From Acanthamoeba castellanii str. Neff (lineage: Eukaryota; Discosea; Longamoebia; Acanthamoebidae): DNA of 64,000 nucleotides. A program made the translations under genes and the position numbers. The notes below the pieces were generated by a model. The model did no database searches. It was given only the letters and a program-made list of their open reading frames with translations, and was not told the origin of the DNA. Numbering within the stretch: the first letter of the stretch is position 1; each line of letters starts with the position of its first letter. Shown here piece after piece: positions 10,205 to 21,039 of the stretch. The stretch covers positions 274,768 to 338,767 of the forward strand of contig NW_004457584.1 in the NCBI RefSeq assembly GCF_000313135.1, read 5' to 3'.

Positions 10205-11479
10205 TCATCCCATAAGCAAGGGACTGCGACTCAGGGTGTCGGTGGCGAGTTGCCTCGAGAGAACAGGCGTTTCCGGTCTCTTGGGCGCAAAGAGCGGCCG
10301 GAATGAGGGTCGATTGGTCGGGAGGCGAGAAGCTGAGCGTCCAGTAGGACTCTGTCGGCGGAGCAGCGAAAAGCCTGTAGAGAGAAGAAAGAGACTCTTA
10401 TGCACGAGTAGCGAGAAGGGATGCCTTGGAGGTGCGTACGATCGACTTCTGGGTGCCGTGGAGCGAGCTCCTGCTCTCGGACGCGAGAAGGAAAGCTGAT
10501 ACTTCCGAACTTGGGGTTGCTGTGCGCTCCGAACGAGGGTGGCTCGCCCTGCGGGCTCGCTACGAGATTCTTCGGAAGAAAGAGCGGCGAACTCGTGCCC
10601 ACGGGTCTCCCACCTTCATAGCGCTGCTTGAGGCATTCGTAAAGCTCGGCCAGCTTTCGCTTCTGTCTGCGGAAAGTAGTGAGCATCGGCCCTGAGTTGA
10701 GCAGTGACCAAGAGCGGCGAGTACGCAATTACCTTGTTCGCTCGGCATACTTTTCCTGCAACTCGGCAGCCTCCTTCTTGCTAGTTTCGAGTTCCTCCCT
10801 TACCGAGTTGAGCTGGTGCGTGAGAACGTTGATTTTGTTCTGAGCCTCCATCAGCTTCTCGTTGCACTGCTTCTCGACGCTCTGGAGGCGCATCTGCTGA
10901 TTCTTGAGTGACATCCTGTGGTACTCGAGCTCCGTTTGCTTCTGGTAGTCCCAAAACTCTAAAGCCTTCGTAGCGAGGTTCATAACTTGTATTCGCAGTT
11001 AGCTGCGATTGCTCGTCTTGGCAACGATACAGCAACGTACCTGAAGCGGGGGCAAGTCCACACAGCTGGATAGCCTTTTCGAAAGACGCAGCAGGAGTAA
11101 ACTCGACGAGCGTAACGCCTCCTCTAATGGAAAGACTCAATAAGTACCGCTGATGTGGGAGCCGATCGTGTAGCGTGTACCTTCCTTGTAGCGGAGTGTC
11201 GCAGAGAGGACACAGCCCTTCGGCATTTATACTCTTATGCGCATCGCGCTCGCCTTCAACAGAATTGGTCACTGCGAGCAAGAACGCTCAAACGCGCGAA
11301 GAAGGAAGGAGTACAGAATATATGTGAACACCGAGTTATGTAGGCGCACTCCTCTAGCTCCCTGCGCCATGGTACGCGTGATCACGATTCTAGCGTTAGA
11401 ATAGAGCAGAGTAGAGGAAGGAAAACGGACCGGGGGGGGGGTACCTCCAGCAGAGGTTGCACTTGGCATGGGCGGACAT
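10205..11479 (-). CDS. HEI10/CCNB1IP1-type RING E3 ligase (meiotic crossover factor family)
   Basis: HEI10/ZIP3-family proteins are RING SUMO/ubiquitin ligases that mark meiotic crossover sites. The RING is split over three tiny exons read by eye: 11479-11445 (MSAHAKCNLCWR), 11361-11315 (ELEECAYITRCSHIF) and 11253-11181 (CERDAHKSINAEGLCPLCDT). Joined they give C-x2-C, C-x-H-x2-C and C-x2-C, with the CWRELE motif typical of HEI10. Exon 4 (11123-11041) has GGVTLVEFTPAASFEKAIQL. Exon 5 from 10985 starts VMNLATKALEFWDYQKQTEL and is a long coiled coil ending LQEKYAERTR. Exon 6 has QKRKLAELYECLKQRYE, matching the KSRQKRKLxExYxxL motif of HEI10. The C-terminus is Ser/Pro/Arg-rich and its exact splicing is uncertain; the frame ending at 10205 (LFAPKRPETPVLSRQLATD) is my choice. 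Confidence 0.75.
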
Positions 11480-11652
11480 GGAGCTGTGGCCTTCTTCACG
11501 CGGGAGCAACAAAGTGAAATGTCGCCAGCAACGCGAAAAGGAAACGCCTTGCCGGCGCGTTGGTTCCCGCCAAAAAGCAAAGGGGCAGTACCAAAGTGTA
11601 TCGGGGTCGGTATGTGTATTTGTACATGTGCGGTCGTGATGCCCTACAGTGA

Positions 11653-12449
11653 CTACATGGTGTCTAGGCCCAAGGCTATGCGGAGAGTTTTGTTCTCGCT
11701 CTCGAGAGCAGCCATGTACGCCTGCCAGCAGATCACATGACGGAGAGGGTCTTCGTCGGTAAAACATCGCTACATGATAAGAATCTGGCGCATAGTGTAC
11801 CTCCTCGTCGTAAGCGTGATCTTTGTCAGACGCGCAGGCAGCCTTCATGACCTGCAGCATCTGCTCGACTTTCTCCTTCAAGTAAACGTTTTGCGTACGG
11901 AGCGCTTGGGCGTGATGCTTTTCCGATGCCAGTTGGTCCTCGAGTCGCTTCTCCCGGGCCAGGTGCTCCTGGTGAAGCTCCGTCTGCACCAGGTCAGAAC
12001 AAAGCGGTGGATCTTGGTTGGTGTGCCAACGCACCATTTGCGTGAGGTGCTTCTCGATGATGACTTCGATCGTTTGCTTATATTCCCGAACGGACGCCTT
12101 GAGGTCCTCGTTTTCATGCTGCAACTCTGATACGGCACGGGTGCTCGTGTCTATTGGTAGTTGGGAATCAGCCCTTTGTTATATCTTCTCAAAAGAAATG
12201 GAAGGCGTGCCTGCTGACTCGGGATAATCGCTCTTGCCGTGGTGTGCTGCTATCTGGTCCTGAAGATGCTCCGCGTGAGAATCAAAAATCTATTAATTGT
12301 ATTTACTAAATTAATAGAGTTTTTTTAACCTTGAGGGTGTGGGCTTTTGCGAGTAGAGTCGTTGTCGTGGTCCGGTTATGGTCCATCTGGTTTTTGAGTC
12401 GCAACGTGATGTCGAAGAGCATGCTGACGAGCTGTGCCTTGTTCTCCAT
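11653..12449 (-). CDS. FGFR1OP2/SIKE-family coiled-coil protein (STRIPAK-associated)
   Basis: FGFR1OP2 and SIKE are short coiled-coil proteins that join SLMAP to the STRIPAK phosphatase complex. The ATG at 12449 starts MENKAQLVSMLFDITLRLKN and exon 1 ends HNRTTTTLLAKAHTLK. A short exon (DQIAAHHGKSDYPESAG) follows. The main exon has TSTRAVSELQHENEDLKASV, REYKQTIEVIIEKHLTQM and, after a further intron around 11985, AREKRLEDQLASEKHHAQ and KEKVEQMLQVMKAACAS. This parallels the family's LQQENKELxxxLEEHQxALELIMxKYREQM and VxxMxxVMRKAI blocks. The last exon (AYMAALESENKTLRIALGLD) ends at TAG 11653 and corresponds to the LEQENKGLREIL helix. About 190 residues; the family's usual length is 200-250. 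It lies 174 bp upstream of the HEI10-like start on the same strand. Confidence 0.7.
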
Positions 12450-12840
12450 GGTTGCGAGAATCGCGCTACGTGATTGTTGTCAATGAATGGATCCAATCGA
12501 GAGAAATGGGCAATTAATTGATAAGGAAAAATTAAATAAAATGAGAAATGAAGGTGGAAATTCGTAGAAGGACAGGGAGACAAGAGGAGATAGGAGCGAG
12601 GCGGGGAAGCAGCTGGGCACCTGCGGAAATTCGCCTGCAGCTCAGGCCAAAAGCACACACGAGGGGGCACCACCATGCGGATCACGATGAGTCCCAGGTT
12701 AAAAAAGCTTCTTCTTGTGTCGTTGTCGAACTCAAACCCACTACCTCCAGGCCTCACACTTCCTCCTCAACCAGCTCACCCTTCTCTTCTCCGCACCCAC
12801 TCCGCCGGGCCTAAGCACACTTAATTGTCGCTTTGCCTGT
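12450..12840. promoter_or_regulatory. Divergent promoter region, about 390 bp
   Basis: This lies between the FGFR1OP2-like start (leftward) and the ceramide synthase start (rightward). The part next to 12490-12550 is AT-rich (AATTAATTGATAAGGAAAAA), unusual here. The frame of the ceramide synthase stays open upstream to about 12715 but has no ATG, so a non-coding or small coding upstream exon cannot be excluded. Confidence 0.4.
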
Positions 12841-14607
12841 ATGTGGCCCTTCCCTGACTATCCCCTCACCCTCGCCGGCCGCGACATTCCCCGAGGTACG
12901 CAAACTGCCGCCTGCTGCCGCTCAGCTCGCGCCTTTCTCTTCTGGCTGGCTGCGTAGACGAGTCGAGTACTCTCCCTAAATGGGCCGAGCGTGCAGGGAC
13001 ATACGTGTACGATCACAAGGCCTCCTGGTGGCCCGACCCAACGTTCTATGCCATCGTCGTCGGCTCAGCCATTGCCTCTGGCGTTCTTCGTTCTGTGCTG
13101 CGCAAGCAGGTCATTGACGTACGGCGTGCCCTTCCCTTCGGCTACTTCCACCTCGCACTTGCCAACCCACCCTCCTTGCAGCCTCTCGCACAGCGAATGC
13201 AGGTCGAAAAGTCTGCCCAAAAGCTCGAGGAGTCCGTGATGCAGGTCCTCTTCTACACCTTCGCCTGGACTTTCAACACCATGTGCGTTACCCTCTGGTC
13301 CATTGCATCGTCCCAAATTCCTCAGATAACTACACGACGATTGCTTATCATCATCATCATCATGACGATTGGTCCGTCTCATGTATGGACGTGCACAACA
13401 CACACACACACACACACACCACAGGTTCCTGGTCAAGCAGGACTGGTTCTGGTTTCCCATCCTCACCTTCCTTGAGGGCTTCCCGAATCAGACCATCGAG
13501 TACCGCCCCTCCCTTCTCTCCACCATGTCCAGCCAGCCACCCGCACTCACACTGCTGCTGCTGCACAATAGTCCGGAGATATTTTGGTTCTACGGCATCC
13601 AGACGGGCTGGTATGTGTACTGCAGCTACGCCCACGTGTTCCAGGACTCGCGCAAGTCCGACTATTGGATCATGATTGTGCACCACGCCGTCACCCTCAC
13701 CCTCCTCTACGCCGCATTCGTCACGGGCTACTTCCGCATCGGAATGCTCGTCATGTTCTCCATGGTAGCCTACTACTCCCCTCCCCCCTCTCTCCATCCA
13801 TGTCTGGAGCCATCACTCCATTCGCGCCAACTGCTCACCGCGACCATTTACAGGACATCTGCGACATCTTCGTGTTTTCGGCCAAGACACTCAAGACCCT
13901 GGATCGGGACTGTACGCCTGCCACCCCCCTTTCCTCCCTCAAACGGTTTCATCTCACCCACCACCAATCTCCCGCGCAGCCACGATCCATCCGGCGTTCT
14001 ACCTGGCCGTCTATGCCACCCTGCCCACCGTTTGGGTCGCCTTCAGGTACCCGCTCGCCGCGCCCTCCTTCGTGTGTGTGTCGTGTCGTGTCGTGTCGCG
14101 CGACGTTGCGGGCTAACGCGGCGTGCGTGGCTGGTGGACCACCAGGTTGCTGTACTTCCCGTACGTGGTGCTGCACACGACCGTGGTGGGCACCATCAAG
14201 GTCTTTGGCTGGGAGGGCATCAAGGGCTGGGTCCCCTACAACGCGCTGCTGCTCATTCTCTTCGCCCTCAATGTACGTGGTGGCCCCTCCCCATCGCCAC
14301 CACCACCGCCGCCGCGGAGGAGAGGAGGAGAGGAGGTGGAGACTCATGAGGTGGGTGTGATCTGCAGATTTTCTGGTTCTACCAGATCGTGCGAATCGGT
14401 ATCCTATCCCTGCGCAACGGCACCCAGTCCATGGACGACATCCGGGAGAAGGCCAGGAACAGCCCACCGGCCACCGCCGCCCTCAAGCACCACCAGCAGC
14501 AGGACCAGCAGGTGCTGCCGCCACAGAAGGAGCCCCTGTCTCCGGCCCTCGCCACCACCTCCAAGCGTGCCGCCGCTGCCGCCAGGGGCAAGGCCAAGGC
14601 CTCCTGA
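12841..14607 (+). CDS. Ceramide synthase (TLC/LAG1 family)
   Basis: Ceramide synthases are multi-pass ER membrane enzymes that N-acylate sphinganine. The chosen ATG at 12841 gives MWPFPDYPLTLAGRDIPR and splices to DESSTLPKWAERAGTYVYDH. Membrane segments are seen at FYAIVVGSAIASGVL, in WFWFPILTFLEGFPN (first part of the TLC domain), IFWFYGIQTGWYVYCSY, LTLLYAAFVTGYF, and LLYFPYVVLHTTVVGTIKVF. The Lag1p motif is intact: SDYWIMIVHHAVTLTLLYA carries the two catalytic histidines, and the next exon has DICDIFVFSAKTLKTLD with the conserved aspartates. Eight or so exons, introns with GTAC/GTGC donors. The tail (HHQQQDQQVLPPQKEPLSPA, then a basic AAAAARGKAKAS end) is cytosolic and low complexity. The stop is at 14605-14607. 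Confidence 0.88.
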
Positions 14608-14890
14608 GCCGATTCAGCTTCTCTCTATCCATTCCTGCCCGCAGTCCACCACCGATGATGGGTGGTGGGGCACTTTTTTATACAGAAACATACATACATG
14701 TAAATAGAAATAGAGCCACTACATGACCCCCCCAAGGTCTTTGGCCGATAGAGCCGTAGGGTCCGGCAGCGCTCTTGGCCACTTGTGTCTTGTCGCACAC
14801 GCCACCCTTCACCTGTGGTGGTGTTCGAATTCCAAGCTGGGTTGGCATGCCCAGCCGCTAGCTCCGGAAACCCAAGACGAACAACGATAG

Positions 14891-15379
14891 ATGGAGGCGG
14901 CACCGCGCCACGACGACGCCGACGACGCGGGTGAGGTGGCGCGCGCCTTCGAGGGCTGCCCCTCGGAGACTGCCGAGGCCGGGCGAGCGGGCGTGTGCGA
15001 GGCATGCCCCGGCAAGTCCCTCTGCCAGGCCGGCCTCGCCCCCGACCCTGGTACCCCCCCCCCTCTTTTCCAACCCCCTTCGGCTGACTGCTGGACGCAG
15101 GAGTGGCCGCACCCCCCCCCCCCACGGGGGCATCCTGCCGTGCCGTACNNNNNNNNNNNNNNNNNNNNNNNNNNNNNNNNNNNNNNNNNNNNNNNNNNNN
15201 NNNNNNNNNNNNNNNNNGCACCCACCCCAGGTGGGGCTGCTGGACGTGGACATCTGCGGACCCAGCATCCCGCTCCTCCTGGGCGTCACCGCGGGCCAGG
15301 TGGTGAGCTCCCAGTACGGATGGAACCCCGTCAAGTACGTACTGGCTACTACTCCACCGCCACCGCCACCTCCGCCATT

Positions 15380-15416
<37 letters not shown>

Positions 15417-16403
15417 ATTCGCTCACCACCCCCCTTGCCCTTGCCCCGCGCTGCTGCTCGCCCCTCCCCCTCCCCACCACCACGACGACCACGACCACCT
15501 TCGCCCACGGCCACGGCCGCCGCCACCAATGGCTTGTTGGAACTGCGGCTGCATAGGAACAAGGACGGGGTGGCGGTGATGTCGGTGCAGTTCCTCCTCA
15601 ACCACCCGGATGCGCCCGTCATCTACGCCGGACCCCGCAAGACCAGTACGCTCCGCCAAACTCGCACACGATGCGTCGCGGGAAAGAGAGATGACGATCG
15701 CCCGTCTTGATCATCATCATCACCACTGCCATGACGTGAACCAAACGATCCACGTGGCTATGCGTGGTGGTGCTATGTGGCGGTGGTGGTGGTGCAGCAA
15801 TGATCAAGCGATTCCTCAAGGACGTGTTCTGGGGGCGCCTCGACGTGCTCATCATCGACACGCCGCCCGGCACCTCCGATGAACACCTCACGGTGCTCGC
15901 CGCCCTCAAGGTACGCCGCTGCACCTCTCCTCCTCCCACCCGCCCCGGCCACATCGCGCGCGCGTGCTGGCACTCACACACAGGCCACACAGGACGCGCG
16001 CCCCGACGGAGCGGTGATCGTAACGACCCCGCAGGAGGTCTCTCTCCTCACCATCCGCAAGGAGGTACGTGTGTGTGGCGTGTGTGTCGTGTGTGTCGTG
16101 TGATTCACGCTCGAGCGTGCGTCGGTACAGTTGAAGTTTTGCAAGAAGATGGGCCTTCCGGTGCTGGGCCTGGTGGAGAACATGAGCGGGTTCGTGTGTC
16201 CGTGCTGCAACGAGGTCACGGAGATCTTCAAGACGGGCGGCGGAGAGGCCCTGGCGCGCGAGTACGGGGTGCCCCTGCTCGGCCGCGTGCCCATCGACCC
16301 GCGGGTCAGCCAGTGCGGCGAGAGCGGGACCTCCATCCTCGACCACCCCGACGCGCCCGCCACGCCCGCATTCGCCACCATCGCCGCCGCCCTCCTCTCC
16401 TGA
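14891..16403 (+). CDS. NUBP1: NUBP1/Nbp35-type cytosolic Fe-S scaffold P-loop NTPase (interrupted by N-run)
   Basis: Nbp35 and Cfd1 form the scaffold of the cytosolic iron-sulfur assembly (CIA) machinery. The ATG at 14891 begins [20 protein letters not shown]. The N-terminal cluster motif typical of Nbp35, and absent from Cfd1/NUBP2, is visible: [20 protein letters not shown] then KSLC, i.e. C-x12-C-x2-C-x5-C (x13 is usual). After the gap, [67 protein letters not shown] and [20 protein letters not shown] follow the MRP/NBP35 order. [15 protein letters not shown] supplies the central CPxC that binds the bridging cluster. The Walker A exon (GKGGVGKS) is not in the visible sequence. The N-run is 69 bases, too short for that exon, so the gap size is probably arbitrary. 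Ends at 16403. Confidence 0.88.
15149..15217. other. Assembly gap (N-run) inside NUBP1
   Basis: Sixty-nine N bases. The deviant Walker A exon of the NUBP1 gene must lie here. At least about 40 codons are missing between GLAPDP and VGLLDVD, so the true gap is longer than the N-run. Confidence 0.95.
15379..15415. repeat. (GT)n microsatellite in NUBP1 intron
   Basis: About 18 GT units in the intron following the gap exon, next to a run of CCACCGCCACC. Typical of introns in this window. Confidence 0.9.
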
Positions 16404-16666
16404 CACCCTCCACACCCGTAGATTCTTCCAAGCCCCCATCCAGCGCCACCACACACCAACCTAACGAACCACCGCCCAGCCACCCAGCCAGCGACCATAC
16501 CAGGTCGCCCTTCTCTCGTGGTAAATGGATTCAAGCAGCCAGCGCACACCACTGGTGCAACACATCCTCCTCCTCCTCCTCCTGGCCAGCCAAGGCAACA
16601 CTGTTGCGACTGTGTCGTGGTGAAGCGGGCGACGAGCGGCGGACTGATGGATGGTTACCACCATGC

Positions 16667-18007
16667 CTAGGACTCGGAGAGGGAGAGGGGCCTGCCGGGA
16701 CCGGCCCAGCTCTTCTGGTCGACGAGGCCCGGTGGGGGCCGGTGCGCGAGCAGCTTCTCCACCATGGCCTCCGGCTCCTGCGGCACCCGCGGTGGGGAGC
16801 GAGGACGAGGGGAAGACCAAATCAGATCAGATCAGATCAGCCTCCCTACCACCAGCCACCACCAGCCACCCTACCACCAACATCGGAAGCAAGGAAAAGG
16901 AAAGGGGGGGAAGGTGTACATCAGCGACGAGGACCAGGTCGGTCCAGTTGTCGGCGATGAAGCCCTCCTCGTGGGCGCGCTTGAGCATGGCCACCAGCGG
17001 GTCGTAGTAGCCCGCCACGTTGAGCAGCCCTGCGCACGTCACGCGATAATGGGATGGGATGGGATGGATGCCCGGGCGGCGGCGGCGGCGGAACGGAATG
17101 AGACTCGATCCACCATTACTTAGGTTTATCATGGTGGTGGATAGATAGATAGATGGCTAGGCCATGTACCGATGGGCTTGCTGTGGATGCCCAGCTGCAC
17201 CCACGTGATGATCTCGAACAGCTCCTCGAACGTGCTGCAGCAGCAACAACGCCCAATTGATGCCCACACCCGCCGCGCCGCACCAGGTCAGCTGACACGT
17301 GTTCGCGGATGCAGCCGCGATGATGGGAGGAGGCGCGCCACCCACAAGGCAGCAGCGGCGGCAGCGGCAAGGCGCGTACCCGAAGCCGCCCGGGAGGGCG
17401 ATGAAGAAGTGTGCCTTCTCGGCCATGAGGGCCTTGCGCTCGTGCATGGTGCCCACCACGACCGTGTCGCCCAGCATCGCCCCGCTCACCTCGCGCGGCA
17501 TCAGGGCCGCCGGGATCACCCCGAACACCTTGCCCCCGCCATCTTGCACCTGACAGCCACCAGCCACCAGCCACCAGCCACCAGCCACCAGCCACCAGCC
17601 ACCAGCCACCAGCCACCAGCCACCAGCCACCAGCCACCAGCCACCAGCCACCAGCCACCAGCCACCAGCCACCAGCCACCAGCCACGTTGGGGGGAGGGG
17701 TTGGGTTGTGAGGTCAGCCGGGGGGGGGCAAGCTTGCGTGTAGCGCACACGTGCTCTCGTGAGGAGGAGGGAGGAGGATAAGGCGTACGGTGCGGGAGAC
17801 GATGCCCATGAGGCCGACGGTGCCTCCGCCGTAGACGAGGCCCAGCCCACGCTGCAGGAGCACGTTGGCGAGGCCCTTGGCGGCGGCGGCAAAGGCGGGC
17901 GTCTGTCCCTCCTTGGAGCCGCAGAACACGCACGCGTACTCGCCGGTGAAGGCGGCGGCCGCGGTCGTCGTTCCTGCTGCTGCTGCTGCGGGTGCTGCTG
18001 CCTCCAT
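16667..18007 (-). CDS. LOG-family cytokinin riboside 5'-monophosphate phosphoribohydrolase
   Basis: LOG enzymes release free cytokinin bases from their nucleotides; the family was formerly misnamed lysine decarboxylase. The ATG at 18007 gives [20 protein letters not shown], then [20 protein letters not shown] (the family's vFCGSs.G strand) and [20 protein letters not shown] (the nucleotide-binding GGGxxGLMG motif). Next exon: [20 protein letters not shown] and [23 protein letters not shown], joined to [20 protein letters not shown]. This makes the signature PGGxGTxxE. Then [20 protein letters not shown] and [16 protein letters not shown] to the stop at 16667. All LOG motifs are present, so it should be active. 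The intron at about 17555-17715 carries a 7-bp minisatellite. Convergent with NUBP1. Confidence 0.87.
17555..17684. repeat. CCACCAG 7-bp minisatellite
   Basis: About 18 near-perfect copies of CCACCAG within an intron of the LOG gene. The period of 7 is not a multiple of 3, and both neighbouring exons splice in frame without it. Confidence 0.95.
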
Positions 18008-18225
18008 TGCTTCCTTCCTTCTTCTGCTTCCTTCCTTCTGCCGCTGCTCCGCTGATCTGGAGGTTACCACGTCTTCCGAGAAGAGACGGAAGATAACGGC
18101 CGAGAAAAGAAAGGGAAAACGGGAACTCCGGCCAACACGGAAGGGCACCAAGGAGGACGCGGATCCCATCTGCAGCACAAGAGCAAAGGTGGTGGGCACC
18201 GACACAGAGGAGGAAGAAGAAGAAG
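18008..18225. promoter_or_regulatory. Divergent promoter interval, 218 bp
   Basis: Between the LOG start (leftward) and the RCL1 start (rightward). It includes a CTTCC-rich stretch near 18010-18045 and AAGGGAAAACGGGA-like purine blocks. No known element is recognised. Confidence 0.35.
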
Positions 18226-18631
18226 ATGCTCAAATACGAGGGAGGTCGCTACTTCCGCCAAAAGATCATCTGCGCCACACTCGCCGGCAAATCGGTCAAG
18301 CTCAGCAACGTCCGGCTCGAGGAGGAAAATGTGGGCCTCGCCGGTACGCCTCCTCACGTGCTTGCTGCATAAAAAAAGCAAGTGGAAGCATGAACACCGT
18401 GCATTACTTGATTCATATAAATCACGTTGAGATTTAATCGCGGTGAGAACGATGGAGATATCTTTCTCACACCTGCCGTTGACTGGCCTCCCTGCAGATC
18501 ACGAGGTGCACTTCCTGCGGCTCATGGAAACTGTGACCAACGGCTGCGTGGTGCAGATCAACCACACCGGTACGCCACGCGCACCGCACACGCACGACCC
18601 CCCGCGTCGTTTTAGCGTGCTCGTCTGTGTG

Positions 18632-18683
<52 letters not shown>

Positions 18684-20692
18684 CCGCGTTGGCAGCGCCA
18701 GCCACGGCTATTCTTACGCGCCCGTGGGTGCACGCGGGGTGACACGCAGGTACGCAGCTGCGCTACAAGCCGGGCGTCATCATGGGCGGCTCCCACACCT
18801 TTGACTGCGGTCTCGACCGGTAACCCCCGCTGCACGCCCCTTCGAGGACACCAGCACGCTGCTGCTGCTGGCTGGTGGTGGCGAGTGTGCTCGATTGGCG
18901 GCGATGGGACGGTGATCATCATTCTCCTCACCACGCCACTTCCGTGTCATCGTGTGTGTGTGCGGGTGGTGGTGTGCGGGTGGTGGTGGTGGTGCGTGTT
19001 ACCGGCAGATCGATTGGGTACTTCCTGGAGGGACTCGTGTGCCTGGCGCCCTTTGCCAAGAAGCCCTTCAACATCACCCTCACCGGAATCACCAACGACG
19101 ACAAGGACATATCCGTACGTTCGCGCCCCCGGCGGCTCTCTCTCTCTCTCCCTCCCTCTCCCCGCACCACCGCCAGCCAGCCAGCCGGCCGGCCGGCCAC
19201 CACGCGCACCTGGTCTAATGGCGGGGGTGCAGGTGGACATGTTTCGAACGGTGACCCTGCCCCTGCTCAAGTACTTTGGCATCGAGGAAGACCTCGAGCT
19301 CAAGGTTCGTTCATTCCCGCCCCCATCCCCAGCTTCGCCCCCCCCCCCTTCGATCCACTCCGCACCTCATCTGGTGGAGAGGAGGCGCGCTCTCACGCAA
19401 CCGCGGCTTTCCGCTCACCCGTGCACGTATGGTGGGTGGATGGATGGGTGGATGGATGCGCAGATCAACAGGCGCGGGGCGGCGCCCAAGGGCGGCGGCG
19501 AGATCCTGTTCAGGTGTCCCGTCGTGCGCACGCTCAAGCCCTGCTCCCTGGTGGAGCCCGGCAAGATGGTCAAGATCCGCGGCATCGTGTACCTCACACC
19601 CCCCCCCTTCCAAGCACACAGATTGTCTCCTCCCCCCCGCCGGCGCGTGGCGGCTGCCGCACGCACGTCGCCACGCCTCACCTCACCGCCACGCGGGGCA
19701 CGTGTGCTGCACAGGTACTCCACGCGCATCTCCCCCTCCATCGGCAATCGCGTGGTGGACACGGCCAAGGAGATCCTGGTGGGCTTCACCCCCAACGTGT
19801 ACATCTACACCGACAACTACTCCAAGAAGGAGGCCGGCCTGTACTTACTCTCCCCCCCCTCCACCTGCTCACACCACCGATTGGTGGTGGTGGGGATAAA
19901 ACCACCGCGCTTTCTTTTGAGAGGTTGCTCATCGCGTTGGCCCTGCCACCGTATGTGTGTCGCGTGTCGTGCGTGTCGTGCGTGTCGTGCATTGGCAGGT
20001 CGCCCGGCTACGCCGTCACGTTGGTAGCCGAGTCGGACAGCGGGTGTGTGCTATCGGCCGAATACTGCGCCAAGCCGCAGCAGCTGCCGGAGGACGTCGG
20101 CAAGCAGGCTGCCCACCTCCTGCTCCAGGAGGTGCTCCAGGTACACGACACGACACGACACGACACGACACGACACGACACGACACGACACGACACAACC
20201 CCATCAGGGGGGGTGAGGGGGACGCGCAATAGAAGGCTCAGCCAGCTGGCATGTGCTAACCACGTGGCTTTGGGTGGGGGGTCTGTACCAAGGGGGGATG
20301 CGTGGACTCGAGCAACCAGTTCCTGGTGGTGCTCTTCATGGCCCTCTGCCCCGAGGACCTCTCCTCCATCAAGGTGGGCAAGCTCTCTCCCTACACGTAC
20401 GCCACCCCCCCCCCTTCCCCCCTCTCCTTCTCGCCCGCGCTAGCACACAAGCACCACACGGCACACGACGCACATGAACCTCCTCCTCACGTGGTGCTGC
20501 TGCTGGTGCTGGTGCTGGTGATCGTGCTGGTGGGTGGTGGGTGGTGGGTGGTGGGGCAGGATCGAGATGCTGCGGCACCTGCGGGACTTCTTCGGGATCA
20601 AGTTCAAGGTGGACCCCGACCCCGACACCAAGACGGTGCAGCTGTCGTGCCTGGGCGTGGGCTTCATCAACTACTCCAAGGCCGGCATCTAA
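18226..20692 (+). CDS. RCL1: RNA 3'-terminal phosphate cyclase-like protein RCL1 (18S rRNA processing)
   Basis: RCL1 is a nucleolar relative of RNA cyclase that works with Bms1 in the small-subunit processome at pre-rRNA site A2. ATG 18226 begins [26 protein letters not shown]. About ten exons follow: [160 protein letters not shown], and [20 protein letters not shown] to [12 protein letters not shown]. These match eukaryotic RCL1 rather than RtcA, since the catalytic His of true cyclases (in the HGG... loop near the C-terminus) is replaced by the GGCVDSSNQ context. Introns carry CTGC (18627-18684) and CGACA (20146-20195) repeats. Confidence 0.9.
18627..18684. repeat. (CTGC)n microsatellite in RCL1 intron
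   Basis: About 14 units of CTGC (equivalently GCCT) between two RCL1 exons. Confidence 0.95.
20146..20195. repeat. (ACACG)n pentamer repeat in RCL1 intron
   Basis: About ten ACACG units just after the GTACACG donor of an RCL1 intron, so the donor itself is the first repeat unit. Confidence 0.9.
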
Positions 20693-21039
20693 AAACAAAA
20701 AACGACACCTCTCCCATTCACACGGACCTTGCTTGCATACCCCCCCCCAAACCAGCAGCAGCAGCACACTCTGTCTTGTCGTGGTCTCGTGTGCGTGGTG
20801 GTGGTGGTAGGTAGTATAGTAGTATATGGTGTGGTTTAGTACAGGTGGCCACCATCTCCATAGAAATGGTGCACAGATGACGAGGTACATCTGTCGTGGT
20901 GACAGTGGTAATAATAATAATAGAGGTGGGGTGGCTTTAGGTCGGGTCCAAACCGACCACGGGGTGGGAGGGTGGGAGGGAGCAGAGAGAGAGAGAGAGA
21001 CCGTACAATCGCTCCATATCTCTCGTCAAGAGCGTGGAG
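20693..21039. other. Convergent intergenic region RCL1 / PRR11-like
   Basis: About 350 bp between two stop codons. It holds CAGCAG and GTGGTGG short repeats, GGTAATAATAATAATAGAGG and a GAGAGA run near 20985. No open frame of note; presumably both 3' UTRs. Confidence 0.5.

Noticed and set aside
14625..15622. Long leftward frames spanning the N-run in NUBP1
   Set aside because: Their length comes from unknown bases being read through; the rightward NUBP1 exons explain the region.
17555..17684. Regular short repeats that could suggest a CRISPR array
   Set aside because: The 7-bp units are contiguous with no spacers, lie in an intron of a eukaryotic gene, and no cas genes are present.
18226..20692. 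RtcA-type true RNA cyclase
   Set aside because: The sequence follows the RCL1 branch throughout, and the catalytic histidine context of RtcA is not found near the C-terminus.
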